The notes below the pieces were generated by a model. It was not told the origin of the DNA and ran no database searches. It saw only the letters and a program-made list of their open reading frames with translations. From NCBI GenBank assembly GCA_019915135.1, contig JAHLMK010000011.1:744001-808000 (forward strand): a stretch of 64,000 bases of DNA, read 5' to 3'. This stretch comes from Strobilurus pachycystidiatus (taxonomy: Eukaryota; Basidiomycota; Agaricomycetes; Agaricales; Physalacriaceae). Both the position numbers and the translations under genes were made by a program. Below are positions 52,603 to 64,000 of the stretch, one piece after another; the first letter of the stretch is position 1; every line of letters begins with the position of its first letter.

Positions 52603-54665
52603 TCAAATCGAGTGACGCCGCTTCAAAGGTTGACGCGCCGGCGAAGTCGGTCTAGAAATTGTAAGTATAGGTATTGTCCAACTGATGAAGTACTCACGAG
52701 CGAGCCGTGTAAGCGTTCACGTAGGCAGTCACGGCATCAGAAGTTGTTGCAGGCGATAGTAACGCGGTTGGAGTGAAGTCTACGCGAAGGAGCCCGTGCC
52801 GAAATGGAACGAGGAAAGTGTGAATATGTGGAAGACCACGACGCTGGTAGTCAATGACGGGAGAAATAAGCACGCCTTCCACTGACGCAGTAGTCAGCAG
52901 TTGGACAAGGATATTAGTATTGGACTCACTGATGAGAACAGTGGTTGGTAGCAGCCGTAGGTTATGGAAGGATTCTGAGAGACCGAAGACGAGCACCGTT
53001 ACCGACTGTGTCAATTAGTCTAAATCGAGCCGGGATGCTGGCAACTCACATAGAAGAAGACCGTTAGAGGGGAAGGTGCATTGTTCGACTAAAGATCGAA
53101 TGAGCTTAAATATAGTCACCAAATGGGAAAACTCGCCTAATCCTCCGCGTTGTGAATAGGCAAGACTGTCTCAAAGACAAACGGCATCACAATATTGTTC
53201 TTGAACCGCATTGATGAATGCAGTGCCGGCATGCTCAGCTCCCAAGTACGTCGAAGTAGAGCCACTTCAGACCGACAGGGAGGGGGAGTTGTCGAGGTCA
53301 TGACAATGGTTATGACGGCGTCGAGTAGCTGAAAGTGAGGATAATATTTCGAATGGGATAGAAGACCGTCAAGATCGTGCCAGGCAATGTTGATATCGCG
53401 TTCCTCACAGAAGCTGACCAGGGAAAGTGTCCTTAGGCAATGACCATCAGCGTCTGTAAGCGTGGCGATGAGCTCCGCCAGGCATTGGTCGGGACAATGG
53501 ATTTGCAAGTTGGTGAGATGAGTGAAGTCGTTGACGTGTAATTCGTCCAGAGCATAGACGTCCTCTGTCATGACTCAATCAATTCTGCATTAGATCTGAA
53601 GCGCCGTGAACCACATACCATTCATATAGATCCACAATGACGATAAACTCCCAGCAAAGCGTTGGCAGATATCGTTCAGATCATCGTGGTCAGCCTCCGC
53701 CGTAATGTGTAAGGCCAAGCACGCGATGTTCTTGAACAAAGGCCACAAGTGCTCGTCTCCGAAAGGCCCGCCGAGAAGTCCGGTATCCTGGAGCTCCATG
53801 TGAAGGTGTTTGAATATTGGTCGAGGAATAGTGATGTTATTATCGAAAATTGCCTTCCATCGTTCATCGCTCTCCTCGTCATGATACGTGCAGTCGACCA
53901 ACGTTAGAGTCGAGGGAACAGGATCACGACTCGCGCCGACAATCATATGGGCAAACATTGAAGGCGTCAGAATGCAATCGACAAATCTAAACTTTGAGAA
54001 GTGGGAAAACAACGCCGTGCGTGACCCAAGATTACAGGTGGAGAAATCGACGCCATGGAAGTAGAGTTCGTCCAACTTCTGTCTAAAATTTGCCTTGTGC
54101 GAGATATCGATCCAGTTGACTATGTGGTTCATTACTGGGCCTGGAAGAAGCTTGCTGAAGTTCTGTAGCGACCAGTTTTGAGCAAGCTTCAGCAAGTGTG
54201 GAGAGGTTTTGAACAGGTCATCATGAGCGTCGAGACCCTTCGGTCGATTGATAGTGATACTTCGGTGCAGATTGAACTGCCCTATCGGAAGTTAACACGT
54301 AAACTACATTCCCACAGACAGTATACGCACCTTGAGCCTGATTACCCCTGCGAACGCCCGAAACTGAACGTTGAGTGACCGGGTCGTTGTGAGAAGCCAA
54401 AGCGAAAATGTAGTTCCAAAGTTCGTTGGGCAGCTCGGCCCTGCCGGCGGCGGCAGGCGTGGCTCGGTCACCTGCTCTGAAAATCAAGTCACAGCCATGA
54501 TGCCGAGATATTGTACGCGCCTCGGGTCAACAATTTCTCGCGAAGAAGATCAATGGAACGTTGGGTAGTTGGGTCATCAAACGAGGCGAGAGTGAGAATG
54601 CGGGCCACAATATCATCCGGCAGATTCACTGTGACAGTTGTGGACATGGCGAGTAAGATTTCCAT
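52603..54665 (-). CDS. F-box-like protein with doubled N-terminal motif
   Basis: F-box proteins bring targets to SCF ubiquitin ligases. Exon 1 has the motif VNLPDDIVARILTLASFDDP followed by TTQRSI. Splicing (donor gtacaa near 54528, acceptor before 54480) joins it in frame to a second copy, AELPNELWNYIFALASHNDP followed by VTQRSV. A third exon adds QFNLHRSITINRPKGLDAHD. Then a long leucine-rich body: LLPGPVMNHIVNWIDISHKA, KLDELYFHGVDFSTCNLGSR, HLWPLFKNIACLALHITAEA, and after another intron EDVYALDELHVNDFTHLTNL. An in-frame stop at 53137 may be the true end. Alternatively, a weak donor just before it links to exons at 52603-53060 (SVTVLVFGLSESFHNLRLLP, RRGLPHIHTFLVPFRHGLLR). Start at 54665 is tentative (54647 also possible). 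Confidence 0.55.
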
Positions 54666-54703
54666 TCTGCTTGTACAAGGGACAACGTATATAAATGAAG
54701 AAA

Positions 54704-55255
54704 TCAAAATAATTCAGCGATCGCTTGATGAAGTTCCGCTTCGTCCTCCGGCTCAATGCTACGGAGACTATCTTGATCAGCTGGATTGTGTCTGACAACA
54801 AGGGCCCTGACATCGGTTACAGATGCGATGAGTTTGAAAATGGTGTAGAAAGCACGATGTTCACTGCCTTGGGGGGTGTAGGACAGGCTGACAATTGAGA
54901 ATGCTCCGTTGATGTACTCCGTCATGTCGACACGGGTGGCAATCGCGTTGGTGTAGTCGCAGTTCAAAGTGACATATTCTGTGCCTTCATCGCGAATGAC
55001 CAGAGCTCGTACGGCGCAGCGGAATCCAGAGCCACGGTACTGAATCAGATGCAAGAGAGGTCAGATGGTATAAATCGTAAGGAGTATCACCGGAACTCAC
55101 ATTGTCTGTTGATAAGACGATGGCTGTATGCCAACCGTACATGTCCAGCTCATAACTCTCGAGCCTGTGAGGTATTCTGTAAGGCACAAGATTACGGTCG
55201 TTGAGTCAAGTACTCACGCGGTCGGTGTTGTGTTAGATTCCTGGGCAAGAGACAT
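54704..55255 (-). CDS. Small hypothetical protein
   Basis: Three exons join to about 150 residues. They read MSLAQESNTTPTA, then IPHRLESYELDMYGWHTAIV and LSTDN, then YRGSGFRCAVRALVIRDEGT. The last exon continues with YVTLNCDYTNAIATRVDMTE, YINGAFSIVSLSYTPQGSEH and RAFYTIFKLIASVTDVRALV. Both introns have clean gtgagt donors. No family recognised. No signal peptide or membrane segment. The alternation of strands suggests a small beta-rich domain. It sits head-to-head with the plus-strand gene at 55427. Confidence 0.6.
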
Positions 55256-55426
55256 ACCGCGCAACACCAAAGTCCGGTCACTTAAATAGGGAACAAGTGA
55301 GAGGCGATAGTTACAAATGCAAGCACGCCTTGTGAGCGCCACAGATCGCTTTTGTTCCAGTTTACGCTATTGATCGAAAGTCCTTGTGAACAGCAAGACA
55401 TCCCAGTTGAGATATACAAAAGAATA

Positions 55427-56279
55427 ATGCTCGGCCTAGAGAATAAGATCCGAGTCCTGGTATCGTTGAGTGCCGCAGAAACCATGCCTGTCCGAGTGAA
55501 GTCAATCGCGCATACTACGTCCCAGTTGACTATTCTATCCCAACAACAGAGAATTAACGTACGAGAGATTCAGTTCATCATTCCGAATACACTGTAAATG
55601 TCTGTTTTCTCAGAACTCTGGCGGCATCACGGCGTATTGCTATGGAAGCATGGCCGTCAATGTTGTAGAAGTCTTCATACCTATTCTGAACAGTCGTCTC
55701 CTTGTAGATGATTACGTTCTGGACTTCCACAAAGAGTCAGGTCGACACATTACTACTCGAGAGACCTACGGAATACGCGGCGCTCGAATCCTGAATGCCG
55801 AAGATCGTCCCTGGCAAATCATGGTCTGCTTCTGCATTCATCAGGACGTCCTTCCAACAGCAGACCATCTGAATCCCAAGAATCGACAGCTGTCTTCCCT
55901 CCTTGGAGATGGGGTTGACTGGTACGGGAATCTGGTTGCGTTCAGAGTGAACAGTCAATGTGAATGGCTATCGCTCAGGAAGGACCCCGGTGAGAGAGAA
56001 CTATTCGAGCGTGTTGTTGCCAAGTGAGTCTTACGAGTTTCTCCCTGGAGGATGTCCTCAACATCGCACAGTTTTGTTCGTAACTACAAGTCTGAGGAGA
56101 TTGCTCAGCGTGCAATACGTCTTCCCAATCACACAGGCCAACCAACGAGGGAATTCATCAAAATTTGTACCGACCGACACGGTCCCATCTATGTCGATTT
56201 GGCAAAAATACACGAACACGTTGGGTTATCAGAAGCAAATGATCTTATAAACACAAGTGTCTACACTGGCGCGCTGTAA
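55427..56279 (+). CDS. Hypothetical protein next to the Helitron gene
   Basis: Three exons join in frame to about 245 residues. They read MLGLENKIRVLVSLSAAETM to LSQQQRIN, then NSGGITAYCYGSMAVNVVEV, FHKESGRHITTRETYGIRGA and WQIMVCFCIHQDVLPTADHL. The last is FVRNYKSEEIAQRAIRLPNH to INTSVYTGAL. Introns: about 55555-55612 and 56022-56071. Function unknown. Its stop codon ends 1 base from the stop of the Helitron helicase on the other strand. That tight fit suggests it may travel with the Helitron, but I could not locate the element's 3' end to prove it. Confidence 0.55.
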
Positions 56280-56280
56280 A

Positions 56281-59200
56281 TTAAAGCAATGTATACTTTT
56301 TCTTTGTCTTCTTCGCCAAGTTCTCTAGTAGTACATCCTCATCCAACAATTCAGGCGGTGGTGCCGTTGTCAAAACGTTCTCGTCAAAGTCCCGCAGTAT
56401 TCGAATCGTATCCCTTCCTTTGCTCCGTGATAGGGAAACGTATGCGCAAAAGTTGTCGATTTTCCCAAATCCGCCTGGCGGTTGCGCAAGATCAACAACG
56501 ACTGGAACAAGTGTCTGTCCTTGGCCCTTGTAATGAGTGAAGGCATATGCCGCAGTGAGCGCTACCTGTCGACGATAAACAACGAAGGTAGAAGCACCCT
56601 TTGGATGTGCCGTGAAGGTACGTTCCGATGGCGCAATAGGAAGGACTCCTGGTGGGATGCCAGGAAATGAAGGGATTGCTCGGTTGTTGTGGGGTCGGAA
56701 TAATATTAAGGCAGGTGGATACTGGAGGTTGATGATCCCTTCATCGTCGGGCTGTAGCTGAGGATCTTCTCGAGGGTCCAAGATGATATCCTCAATAGTG
56801 CCGCGTGTGCCATTCGCAAGATCGTCTTTTGGAGCGATGTTTACAGTCACCATGACTTGCATCCCAACGACCAGCTCCAAAGCATCGTCCAGTGGGGCAG
56901 TCTGCTTGTCTGTCATACCCGCAACAACTAGGCGTTCACGATTCGTCAAGGTCTCCTTGTAACGTCCTTTGTAGTCCTCAGCAGGGGCACGATAGACACG
57001 GTTGCGGGTTCGGGCCGCATGCTTCCTGATAGCCTTTGCATTCCAAGCGCGCCTAGCCACGTTGCGGGACGTGATCAAGACGGCGTTTGACCAGAAGTCA
57101 TCATCCATATCTGTAGGAGGGCAATTTGGGGAACCGAGGACAAGGTCCCTCACCATAGCGATCTGCTCTGCATCACAATCACCGGAACGCAGATGCTCCA
57201 GCATCGACATCCACTCGCTATCCTGGACGCGCATCTGCTCCTTCAAGATGACAACATCGCGGAACTGGCGATATAACGAAAAGCCGCGCTGGGCGTCTTC
57301 GGCAGCAGCTGCAGGAGGAGGCATGTAGAGCGCACTCTTGGGATCGCAGACCGGAGGAAATTGATGAAAGTCACCAAAGAGGATGACATTGAGACCACCG
57401 AACGGCTTGTGTGCGTCCTTCGAGCCTAGTTGTGCCTTGACAATGGAGCACCAATCCGAAATTCTCGCAAGTTCCTTTGTGCCAAGCATGGAAACCTCGT
57501 CAATGATGAGATACCGTGCGGACCCAATGTTTCTCTTCCTTTTCTCTTCCGACGGCGTTGCCTTCTTTGCCTTGTTTCCTTCCTTTGCCGGTTTCTTCCC
57601 CTTGACAGCACCAAATCGCGACAACCCCGCCCAACTGTGTACGGTGACACCGCCAGATAACGATGCTGCTATGCCGGAGGTCGCGGTCAAGGCCAAGGAT
57701 CCAGCTGGTTCCTGGTAATGCACAAATGTCTCATCGGTGGCGCGAATCAGGATAGTCTTTCCCGTGCCACCAGAACCGATAACCGAAAGAAGTAGCTGTT
57801 CTGGTTTGGCGCCAGCTTGGGTTTCTTTCAGATGCTCCTCGATGATTGAATGGGCAAAACGTTGATCCGTCTTTAATGAAGCAAAGAGCGGACGACGATC
57901 ATTTATGGGCGCTGTCTCCAACTCAATACCGCCGTCATCAGGAGCCCTGGAAGCGGGTGCATCGGAAAACTAAGTAGAATGAGCATAGTAGAAGAACAGA
58001 GGTGGAAATAAACTTACATCGATTCCGCCGTCATCCGGCTGCATTCCATTATTTGGGGACCACTTTTCCTCCTCGACCAAAGCAGTCAGCGACGCATATA
58101 GTTCCTGGTAGTGAGCGGCCTCTTCGGGTGTCGCAATCTTGAGCCCGTCGCCGTACTCCACTGACTCAAGCTGGTCGTCTGCAGCAAAAATCCCAAGTCG
58201 TTCTGCATCTGCCACGAGAGTAGAGGCGAAGAATGCTTCTTTGTCGGGTACACGGTTTAGACGGGCGAACTCTATGTCGGACTCCTCAACATCTTCGTCG
58301 CTGATATCCTCGATGATTTGTGGATCGACCATTGGGCGCATATCAAGGGGAATCTCATCCAAGGCAGTGAAGGTTTTCTTCTTGCGCTTTGCGGCGTCAT
58401 GACAAACGTAGTAATGCTGAATGTTGTCAATGAAATCAAGCAAGGCGGGGTTGACGGCGAGAAAAGCGTCATAGGCGGCATCGAATGAAGGAAAGCCGAG
58501 AGCTAAGTCGGCGATAGCTCTCCACGGTTTCAGAACGGCTAATACAGTTGCACAGTAGAGCTGCCTGGACCGAACCCTATCGTGACGAGGAAACCATCCA
58601 CCGACTATGTTCGGGAGTATATCGAGACGGTCATCCGTTCGAGTCACTCGGCAACGGTTGTCGCGACCAGTTCCACTGAGGTATGGTGTCCGGGCGCATT
58701 TCACAGTATCGAGGTTTCGGGGCAAGGGCGCATCGTACGTGCCAAGGATGAAGTCAAAGAAGTTCATATTTGTGAGAGCGAGGCCACGATCTACGTATTC
58801 TTGCAATTGGTCAGATCTTTTGAAGCGTCCGTCGATAACCCGTAATGTCAGCTATAAGAGTTGTTAGACAGATGAAGCGGCATCAAAGTCGTAGAGACAA
58901 ACGTTGGTTGATTCGCGCTGGCCTTCCTTCGAGTTGTCATCGTCGATAGGAAAAGTTGGACTTGATTGGTGATATCAGCACGAGAAAATAATCTCTTCAA
59001 TGGAACAGTACCAACCGTAATGAAGGAAATGCATCCTTCAAGGATGAGACAATCCCATTGATGTAAATGGGAAGATAGGTGTGCGATACATAGCGGTCAC
59101 CCCAGTTCATCAAGTAACCCATAACTTCGGCCGAGCTGAACTCTTGCATCCGACCGACTGCCAGACTGCACCGTAGAGTAAGTTTGTCGCTGTAACTGCG

Positions 59201-62200
59201 AACATCACGTAGCCGAGAATTGTTCTTGCGAAAGAAGGCGAGGCATTTGGCAAAGAGCGCGGTGGAGTTGTAGGATTTCGACTGCTTCTTCGTAGCGTAC
59301 TTGGTTATGTACCAGAAGATGTCCGCGGCATCTGCGGAATGAAGGAGAAGCTTGATATCGTGATTGCAGCGTAAGCAATTGAGAAGTGTCGGATTGAAAT
59401 TGTTAACGTAGGCGTAGGGACGCCTGGGTTCCCAGGCTCCGCCATCTGTGACGATGACCTCGTCAGTCTGTCTGAACGGAAAGCGACGCTTGCAGAAGGT
59501 ACGGCCGTCTAGATTGAACAAACAAGCCGACTCGGTGCATTTATGCACTTGCAGTGTTCGCGAGCGAGTCGTTTGTGCGGCAAGAACATCCGCAGCGTAA
59601 GTTGGCGAACGTGGGTCGACAGGACGAGAGAAGGAAACATCAGGGTCTTTCTTGATGGCTAAGACACCCGCAGGGCCCATTCCATCAACATCAGCAAGAA
59701 TGTTTGCGGCAATGAAAGCCTTGATTCGTTCACGAGTAGCCTCGGATTTCAGCTCGGCGGCGAGGGTCGACGGTGAAGGCGTGCCAGCCAGCCAAACAAG
59801 GAGGTGCAAATGGAGGCACCCACGACCCTGTGCCTCTACCGTGGCGATATAGGCCTGCGTATAACCAAAAATGCCTGAGTTGTTTGAGTATATGTCGCGT
59901 CAAACTCGGCCGTTGACTAACCTTGCTTGCGCACAATCGACTTCCTTGTTTCAACCTGGATACCGAGGAGTTCCGAGAGTACGGCCTTGATAACTAGGTG
60001 GAAATATTCTGCAGAAGCGTAGGGGTCTGCGACGATGTTCTTGATCCGTGCAGTGGCGTCTGGACCAGCTTCGCGACAAAAGTTGTCCAGATCGATGTCG
60101 TGCCCGGCAAGGACCTGGGCAATGGGATCCTGTTGGTCGCTTGGGTTGATCGTCAACCAAAGTGACGGTGCATTGTAGAGCAGTGTGGTGCTCCAGATCT
60201 TGGGGCGTAACGTCTGACGAGACTCATCCGTAGCCTCGACCTTGGCACGATCAGAAAACACGCGGTTGTATAGTTCTTGACACGCCGGATTGGTGATCCT
60301 CTGATGACGCTCGACCTGATTGGCCGCTACAATGAGATCCTTCGGTTTAAGTGTAGCGATGGCACTTTCATTGTTCCTGTAGTAGCTGGATTTAACGCGG
60401 ATAGCGGCGGCGGAACATATCTTGCGTTTCTGAATGACGCCAAAGACTTGGAATGCAAAGTGAAGGTCCAGTCGGAATCTCCTGTCTGCGTACTGCAATG
60501 CCCATCGGGCGTGAACTTCATAGGGGACATCGATGCGACGTGCAGTCTCAAAGCCACCGACACCATAGGGGAAGAGGACAGGAAATGAGCCGAGGAGATG
60601 ATTTGGATTGCTCGGGCCCCCATCCGAGCGCAATCCGGACGCGTCTACACGACCATACTCGTTCACGAATCGAGAGCCGTGCCGGACCTTCAATCGATCG
60701 TCGCGATGTTGTGATGGCGGGCAGACAGCGTTGGTAATCGCATGGTTCTTCAGATCATTGTCTTGTACTTCGTGTCCTTCAGCGTCAATGACCCCATACC
60801 CAGACATCGGTATGTCCGCAACCGAGACACGCTCCAACTCAACATCGCCTGGATCGACCCAAGAATGGTCATAGTCTGGTATAGTCTCAGAACGAGTTGT
60901 AGATGTTATGTTCAAACGTACCGAGAAAATCGAGATCAGCCAAGTCATCGTCGATGAAATCGTCTTCATCGCCGTTCAGGCTCTGTGTGCGCACGGATCC
61001 CAAAGTCACTGTGCTACAAATAAGAAAAGATATATCAACCAGAATAGCGTACTAACCAGCATTATGACTTCCATCTGCAAGTCTATCAGCTTCCGCATCA
61101 TCTGGTATGTACGATTCATGTTCTGCATTGACAGCGGACATGTCGTACGATTCCTTCGTTGTGGCCACGATCACAGAGGGAATGCCATCACGGGGTAGAG
61201 CCATGAGGTTTTTGCGAGAAATCCGCACATCGTGGTAGATTGGATTATCCGCCTTCAGGCGTATCAAAGCTTGGAAGACACGTCGTCTCGAAACAGAGAG
61301 CATCTTGGGAAATGGGAATGCCGCCTTCTTGTTCGGTTTGATGAACGTGACACCTATAATGGCGGCAAGTATTTCGGGCGGCGGCGGAAGTATGCGTGTA
61401 TCGGTACCATCCACGAATTTGGAAATGGCGTCCAGCGGTAGTGGATATGACGAGACATTGCCGTGCAGACCAGTATTGACGAGAGGGTCGTCTAGAGCGT
61501 GGGCGCCACGGAATTTGGGATAGAGTTTGACGATATACGCGGAGGGAAAATATCTTGCGATGAGGACACGTTCCGGAAGTGTCAAGACAGAGAGTTCTGG
61601 TGGGATGTCACCAATCCACATACCATTCGCCAGGGACAATGCGGGAAGTTGGTTGATACGCAGATCCTGTAGGCATGTATGGCAAACGTAGACCATGCGC
61701 GTATCTTCCGATACGTGGTGAAGGAGATAGAGGCCTCTGTACAGTCGGTGATGGCGATGGGGTACAACCGGAATGGTGTGATGAATATTAGGAATATGCG
61801 ATGGGTCCATAATGTCCATAGCCGAAGTGAACTGTTCCCTGGCACAGACAGCGCACACGCCTTTGGTCAATTTACCGTTACTGGTCGCGTCGATGAAAGC
61901 GGATGTGCATTCCATCAACGTTGTTGAAGGCACCGGGGCGAGGTGCACCAAGTCGTCAAGGGAGGCGTGTGTTGGCTTGAAGCGTTTGTTGGTGTAATCG
62001 TATGCTGGGACGGGAGCATGCACGAGAGACGATCGGATCCCTTGAATGACAGCAGGATCGAGTGTGGTGCAAAACAGACCGAGGAGGGATGGTGTCGTAG
62101 AGAAAAAAGGGTATTTCGAAAGATGCGCGCGCAATTCATCACGAAGTGCATTGAATCCTACAGCTGCCACGAACGAGCGCGCCGACTCGCCATCATACAG

Positions 62201-62684
62201 CTTCGGCACATTGTTAAGGTCGCGCGAGTGGACATGTTCGCGGATGAAGTCCGTGACGCGTGCGGGGAAAAGAGTCAACAGATAGTAGGCGTCCCCAGGG
62301 TCATATCCGAAGGGGACGACTAAGTCTGTGTGGCGATGAATGAGAATGCAACCTGAGACCGGAATAGCAGTGGCACAGCTTACCGTTGTGCTTGATCAGA
62401 GTGAGAAGGTAAGCAACGAATTCTGCTGGGATGTTGCCGAATTCATTGGCTACGTGTATCCCATCGTAGAAAGCCGGAGTCGTGCGGGACGTCTTTAACG
62501 CGTGTAGGCGTAGCAACTGCTGGAGATGCGGTCCTTGCCATTGTACGATTTCATACAGTCGATATCGATGCTGCACGTCGAAAATAGTGATGGGAAGACC
62601 GAAGGATGTCAAGAGTCGGGCAAGATGGTCGTTTGTTAAGAATTGCAGATATGACTCCAGATGTGCACCGTCGAAAAAGTACAT
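56281..62684 (-). CDS. Helitron Rep/helicase (HUH endonuclease plus Pif1-like helicase)
   Basis: Rolling-circle transposase of about 1,900 residues, split by some six introns. The start at 62684 (MYFFDGAHLESYLQFLTNDH) leads to a Cys-containing N-terminal region (LTKGVCAVCAREQF, YVCHTCLQDLRINQLPALSL). Next is the Helitron-like N domain (SNPNHLLGSFPVLFPYGVGG, RFRLDLHFAFQVFGVIQKRK). The Rep centre follows: the two-His motif GRGCLHLHLLVWLAG (about 59790-59835) and the tyrosine pair WYITKYATKKQ (about 59295). The helicase exon (56281-57921) has Walker A SVIGSGGTGKTILIRA, Walker B YLIIDEVSMLG, ILFGDFHQFPPV, AFTHYKGQGQTLVPVV and AYVSLSRSKGRDTIRIL. I see no stop inside the exons, so it may be active. 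Confidence 0.85.
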
Positions 62685-62700
62685 GGCGAAGTGGGGATGT
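56281..62700 (-). mobile_element. Helitron, boundaries not determined
   Basis: Presence is inferred from the complete Rep/helicase gene. A Helitron should begin with TC upstream of the gene (to the right here) and end with a hairpin and CTRR downstream (to the left). I did not find a convincing terminal hairpin by eye. The true element may extend left across the gene at 55427-56279 and right toward 63100. Confidence 0.6.
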
Positions 62701-63111
62701 GTTGGTTATTCTTCAACATGTGAGACATGGCGAGGTGAACGCCACAATACGCCAGCACCGATCAGCTGGAGACGTCGCTGGCGTGGGTTGGTATGGTATG
62801 CGAGATCGAAGTTGCTTGACATGACGCGCGTGAAGGTCGTCGTTAACACCGTCACGCCGCTCTATTCCGTCGAGGTTGATGGCGTGCCACGACGTTGCCG
62901 GCATGAGCTGACAGGGGCTGTTTCCATTCAAAGGCTCTCCGCACTCGGCATGTCAGCGGCACCTCAAAGGCAGACTCTGGCAGAGGCTCGGATCACATAT
63001 TTCCCTTATTCAGACGTTTGGGAATGTCCATGCTAAAACGCAAGGAAATTCCCACCATGTGGACGCCTGAAAGCAGCAAACTCAATCCCATCTTGCACAG
63101 TGCACACTACA
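62701..63111. other. Intergenic, no gene seen
   Basis: Between the Helitron gene and the dehydrogenase gene. Should include both promoters and possibly the 5' end of the Helitron. Open frames here are shadows. Confidence 0.35.
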
Positions 63112-64000
63112 ATGACTGACAGCACACACAGTAAGCACAAAGGATCAGGCTCATTCGTTCCAACAAGTCTGAATCTAGAAATCATAGACTTGACCATACC
63201 CGCGCTCTATAATGTCAAGGGCAAGATAGGTCAGACGCTCGAAGCACTATCCTTGGCAGCTCATATATACCGCCCGAACAGTGCTTGTAACGGGCGGCGG
63301 ATCAGGTATTGGTAAGATGCTCGCCGCTGGCTTTGCTCAGAATGGCGCGAAAGTCTACATCGCGGCACGGAAGGAGAAACAGTTGCAAGAGGTGCGCGCT
63401 AGTAACGTCCCCAAAAGATTGAAAACCAACCGCGTCTCCCCACAGGCCGTTGCTGACCTGCAGAAAACCGCTGTTGAAACGGTCGATTATATCGTCGGCA
63501 ACGTCGGGGTACGCACGCTCGCACTTCCCGGACTATACTTGCATGTGATGATGGGACTTAGAGCAAAGCCGGTTGTAACGCTATCATTGCGGAATTCAAG
63601 AAACGTGAATCGAAGCTCCATGTGCTGGTCAATAACTCGGGCATAACATGGGGCGGGCCGTACGACGACTTTGACGAACCCAAGGGATGGGATAACGTGT
63701 TCAACGTTAACGTGAAGAGTATCTTCTACAGTAAGGCCCTGGTTGGTCCTCCAGAATTGCCCTTTCCCTGACATGCATATGCTAGTGACTGCGGGGTATG
63801 TGCGCCCGCTTACAGCCCCTTGCCCGCATCCCACCTGATGCCCCATCTCCAGTTTAACGGACTTGCTTTGTAAAGACGCTAATGCCTTTGACCCGGGGCG
63901 CGTTATCAACATCTCGTCAACTGCTTCTGTTGAACCGCAGACCGAGGGACCTCTCAGCGCTGCAGGACAAGGGACATGGAGCTATAATACAAGTAAAGCA
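63112..64000 (+). CDS. Short-chain dehydrogenase/reductase (5' part, cut by window end)
   Basis: NAD(P)-dependent oxidoreductase with Rossmann fold. The start at 63112 (MTDSTH) is followed by two small exons (LTIPALYNVKGK) and the cofactor loop VLVTGGGSGIGKMLAAGFAQ. Then come NGAKVYIAARKEKQLQEAVA, HVLVNNSGITWGGPYDDFDE and WDNVFNVNVKSIFY. The last exon has RVINISSTASVEPQTEGPLS and the catalytic Tyr/Lys motif SYNTSKA exactly at the window edge. The TGxxxGIG, NNSG and YxxxK elements are all present. Substrate cannot be told. About six introns. The 3' end is outside the window. Confidence 0.85.

Noticed and set aside
54221..54487. A separate F-box gene starting at 54487
   Set aside because: The first codon is TTG, not ATG. 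A clean intron joins this exon in frame to the exon before it.
62482..63036. 184-codon plus-strand frame near the Helitron start
   Set aside because: Overlaps the first exon of the Rep gene on the other strand and is Arg/Cys-rich, as shadow frames often are.

Overview
The window looks like a piece of a basidiomycete (mushroom-type, probably Agaricomycete) nuclear genome. Almost every gene is split by short introns of about 50-60 bases with GT..AG ends and visible branch points. Genes sit on both strands at close spacing with no operons. The proteins are typically fungal: an ERMES subunit, orotate phosphoribosyltransferase, an NAD-type methylenetetrahydrofolate dehydrogenase, ORMDL, Pho13 and a MYND protein. 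All functional calls come from reading the translated sequence, not from searches. Exon joins were worked out by hand, and the uncertain ones are flagged.

Layout. 1-12.4 kb: the 3' part of an importin-13/transportin-3-type karyopherin, a DUF6699 protein, a secreted nucleoside hydrolase with a decayed copy of its first exon upstream, a broken aldo/keto reductase, mitochondrial D-lactate dehydrogenase, an arrestin-like protein and a tRNA-Glu(CTC). 12.6-25.5 kb: a relic of O-acetylhomoserine sulfhydrylase, a CLPTM1 membrane protein, two MYND paralogues (one intact, one broken) separated by a 1.7 kb inverted-repeat transposon, an MFS drug transporter, a PCI-domain TREX-2/CSN12-type protein and URA5.

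26.07-33.32 kb: the most unusual object, a complete 7.2 kb DNA transposon with 14-bp perfect terminal inverted repeats and a 4-bp CACA target duplication. It carries two convergent genes whose stop codons overlap: a DUF6589 protein (probable transposase) and a RecQ-type helicase.

33.6-51.9 kb: an NAPE-PLD-type phospholipase D with a possible frameshift, a small basic protein, MDM34, a Virilizer-like protein divergent from ORMDL, the folate enzyme MTD1, PHO13 and an unrecognised nuclear-looking protein. 52.6-56.3 kb: an F-box-like gene with a doubled N-terminal motif and two small unknown genes. 56.3-62.7 kb: a Helitron Rep/helicase gene. 63.1 kb to the end: the 5' part of a short-chain dehydrogenase.

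The host genes are mostly housekeeping genes with no evident shared pathway. The accessory story is mobile DNA: a DUF6589/RecQ element, a Helitron and an inverted-repeat element with an 8-bp target duplication, with several broken genes nearby.
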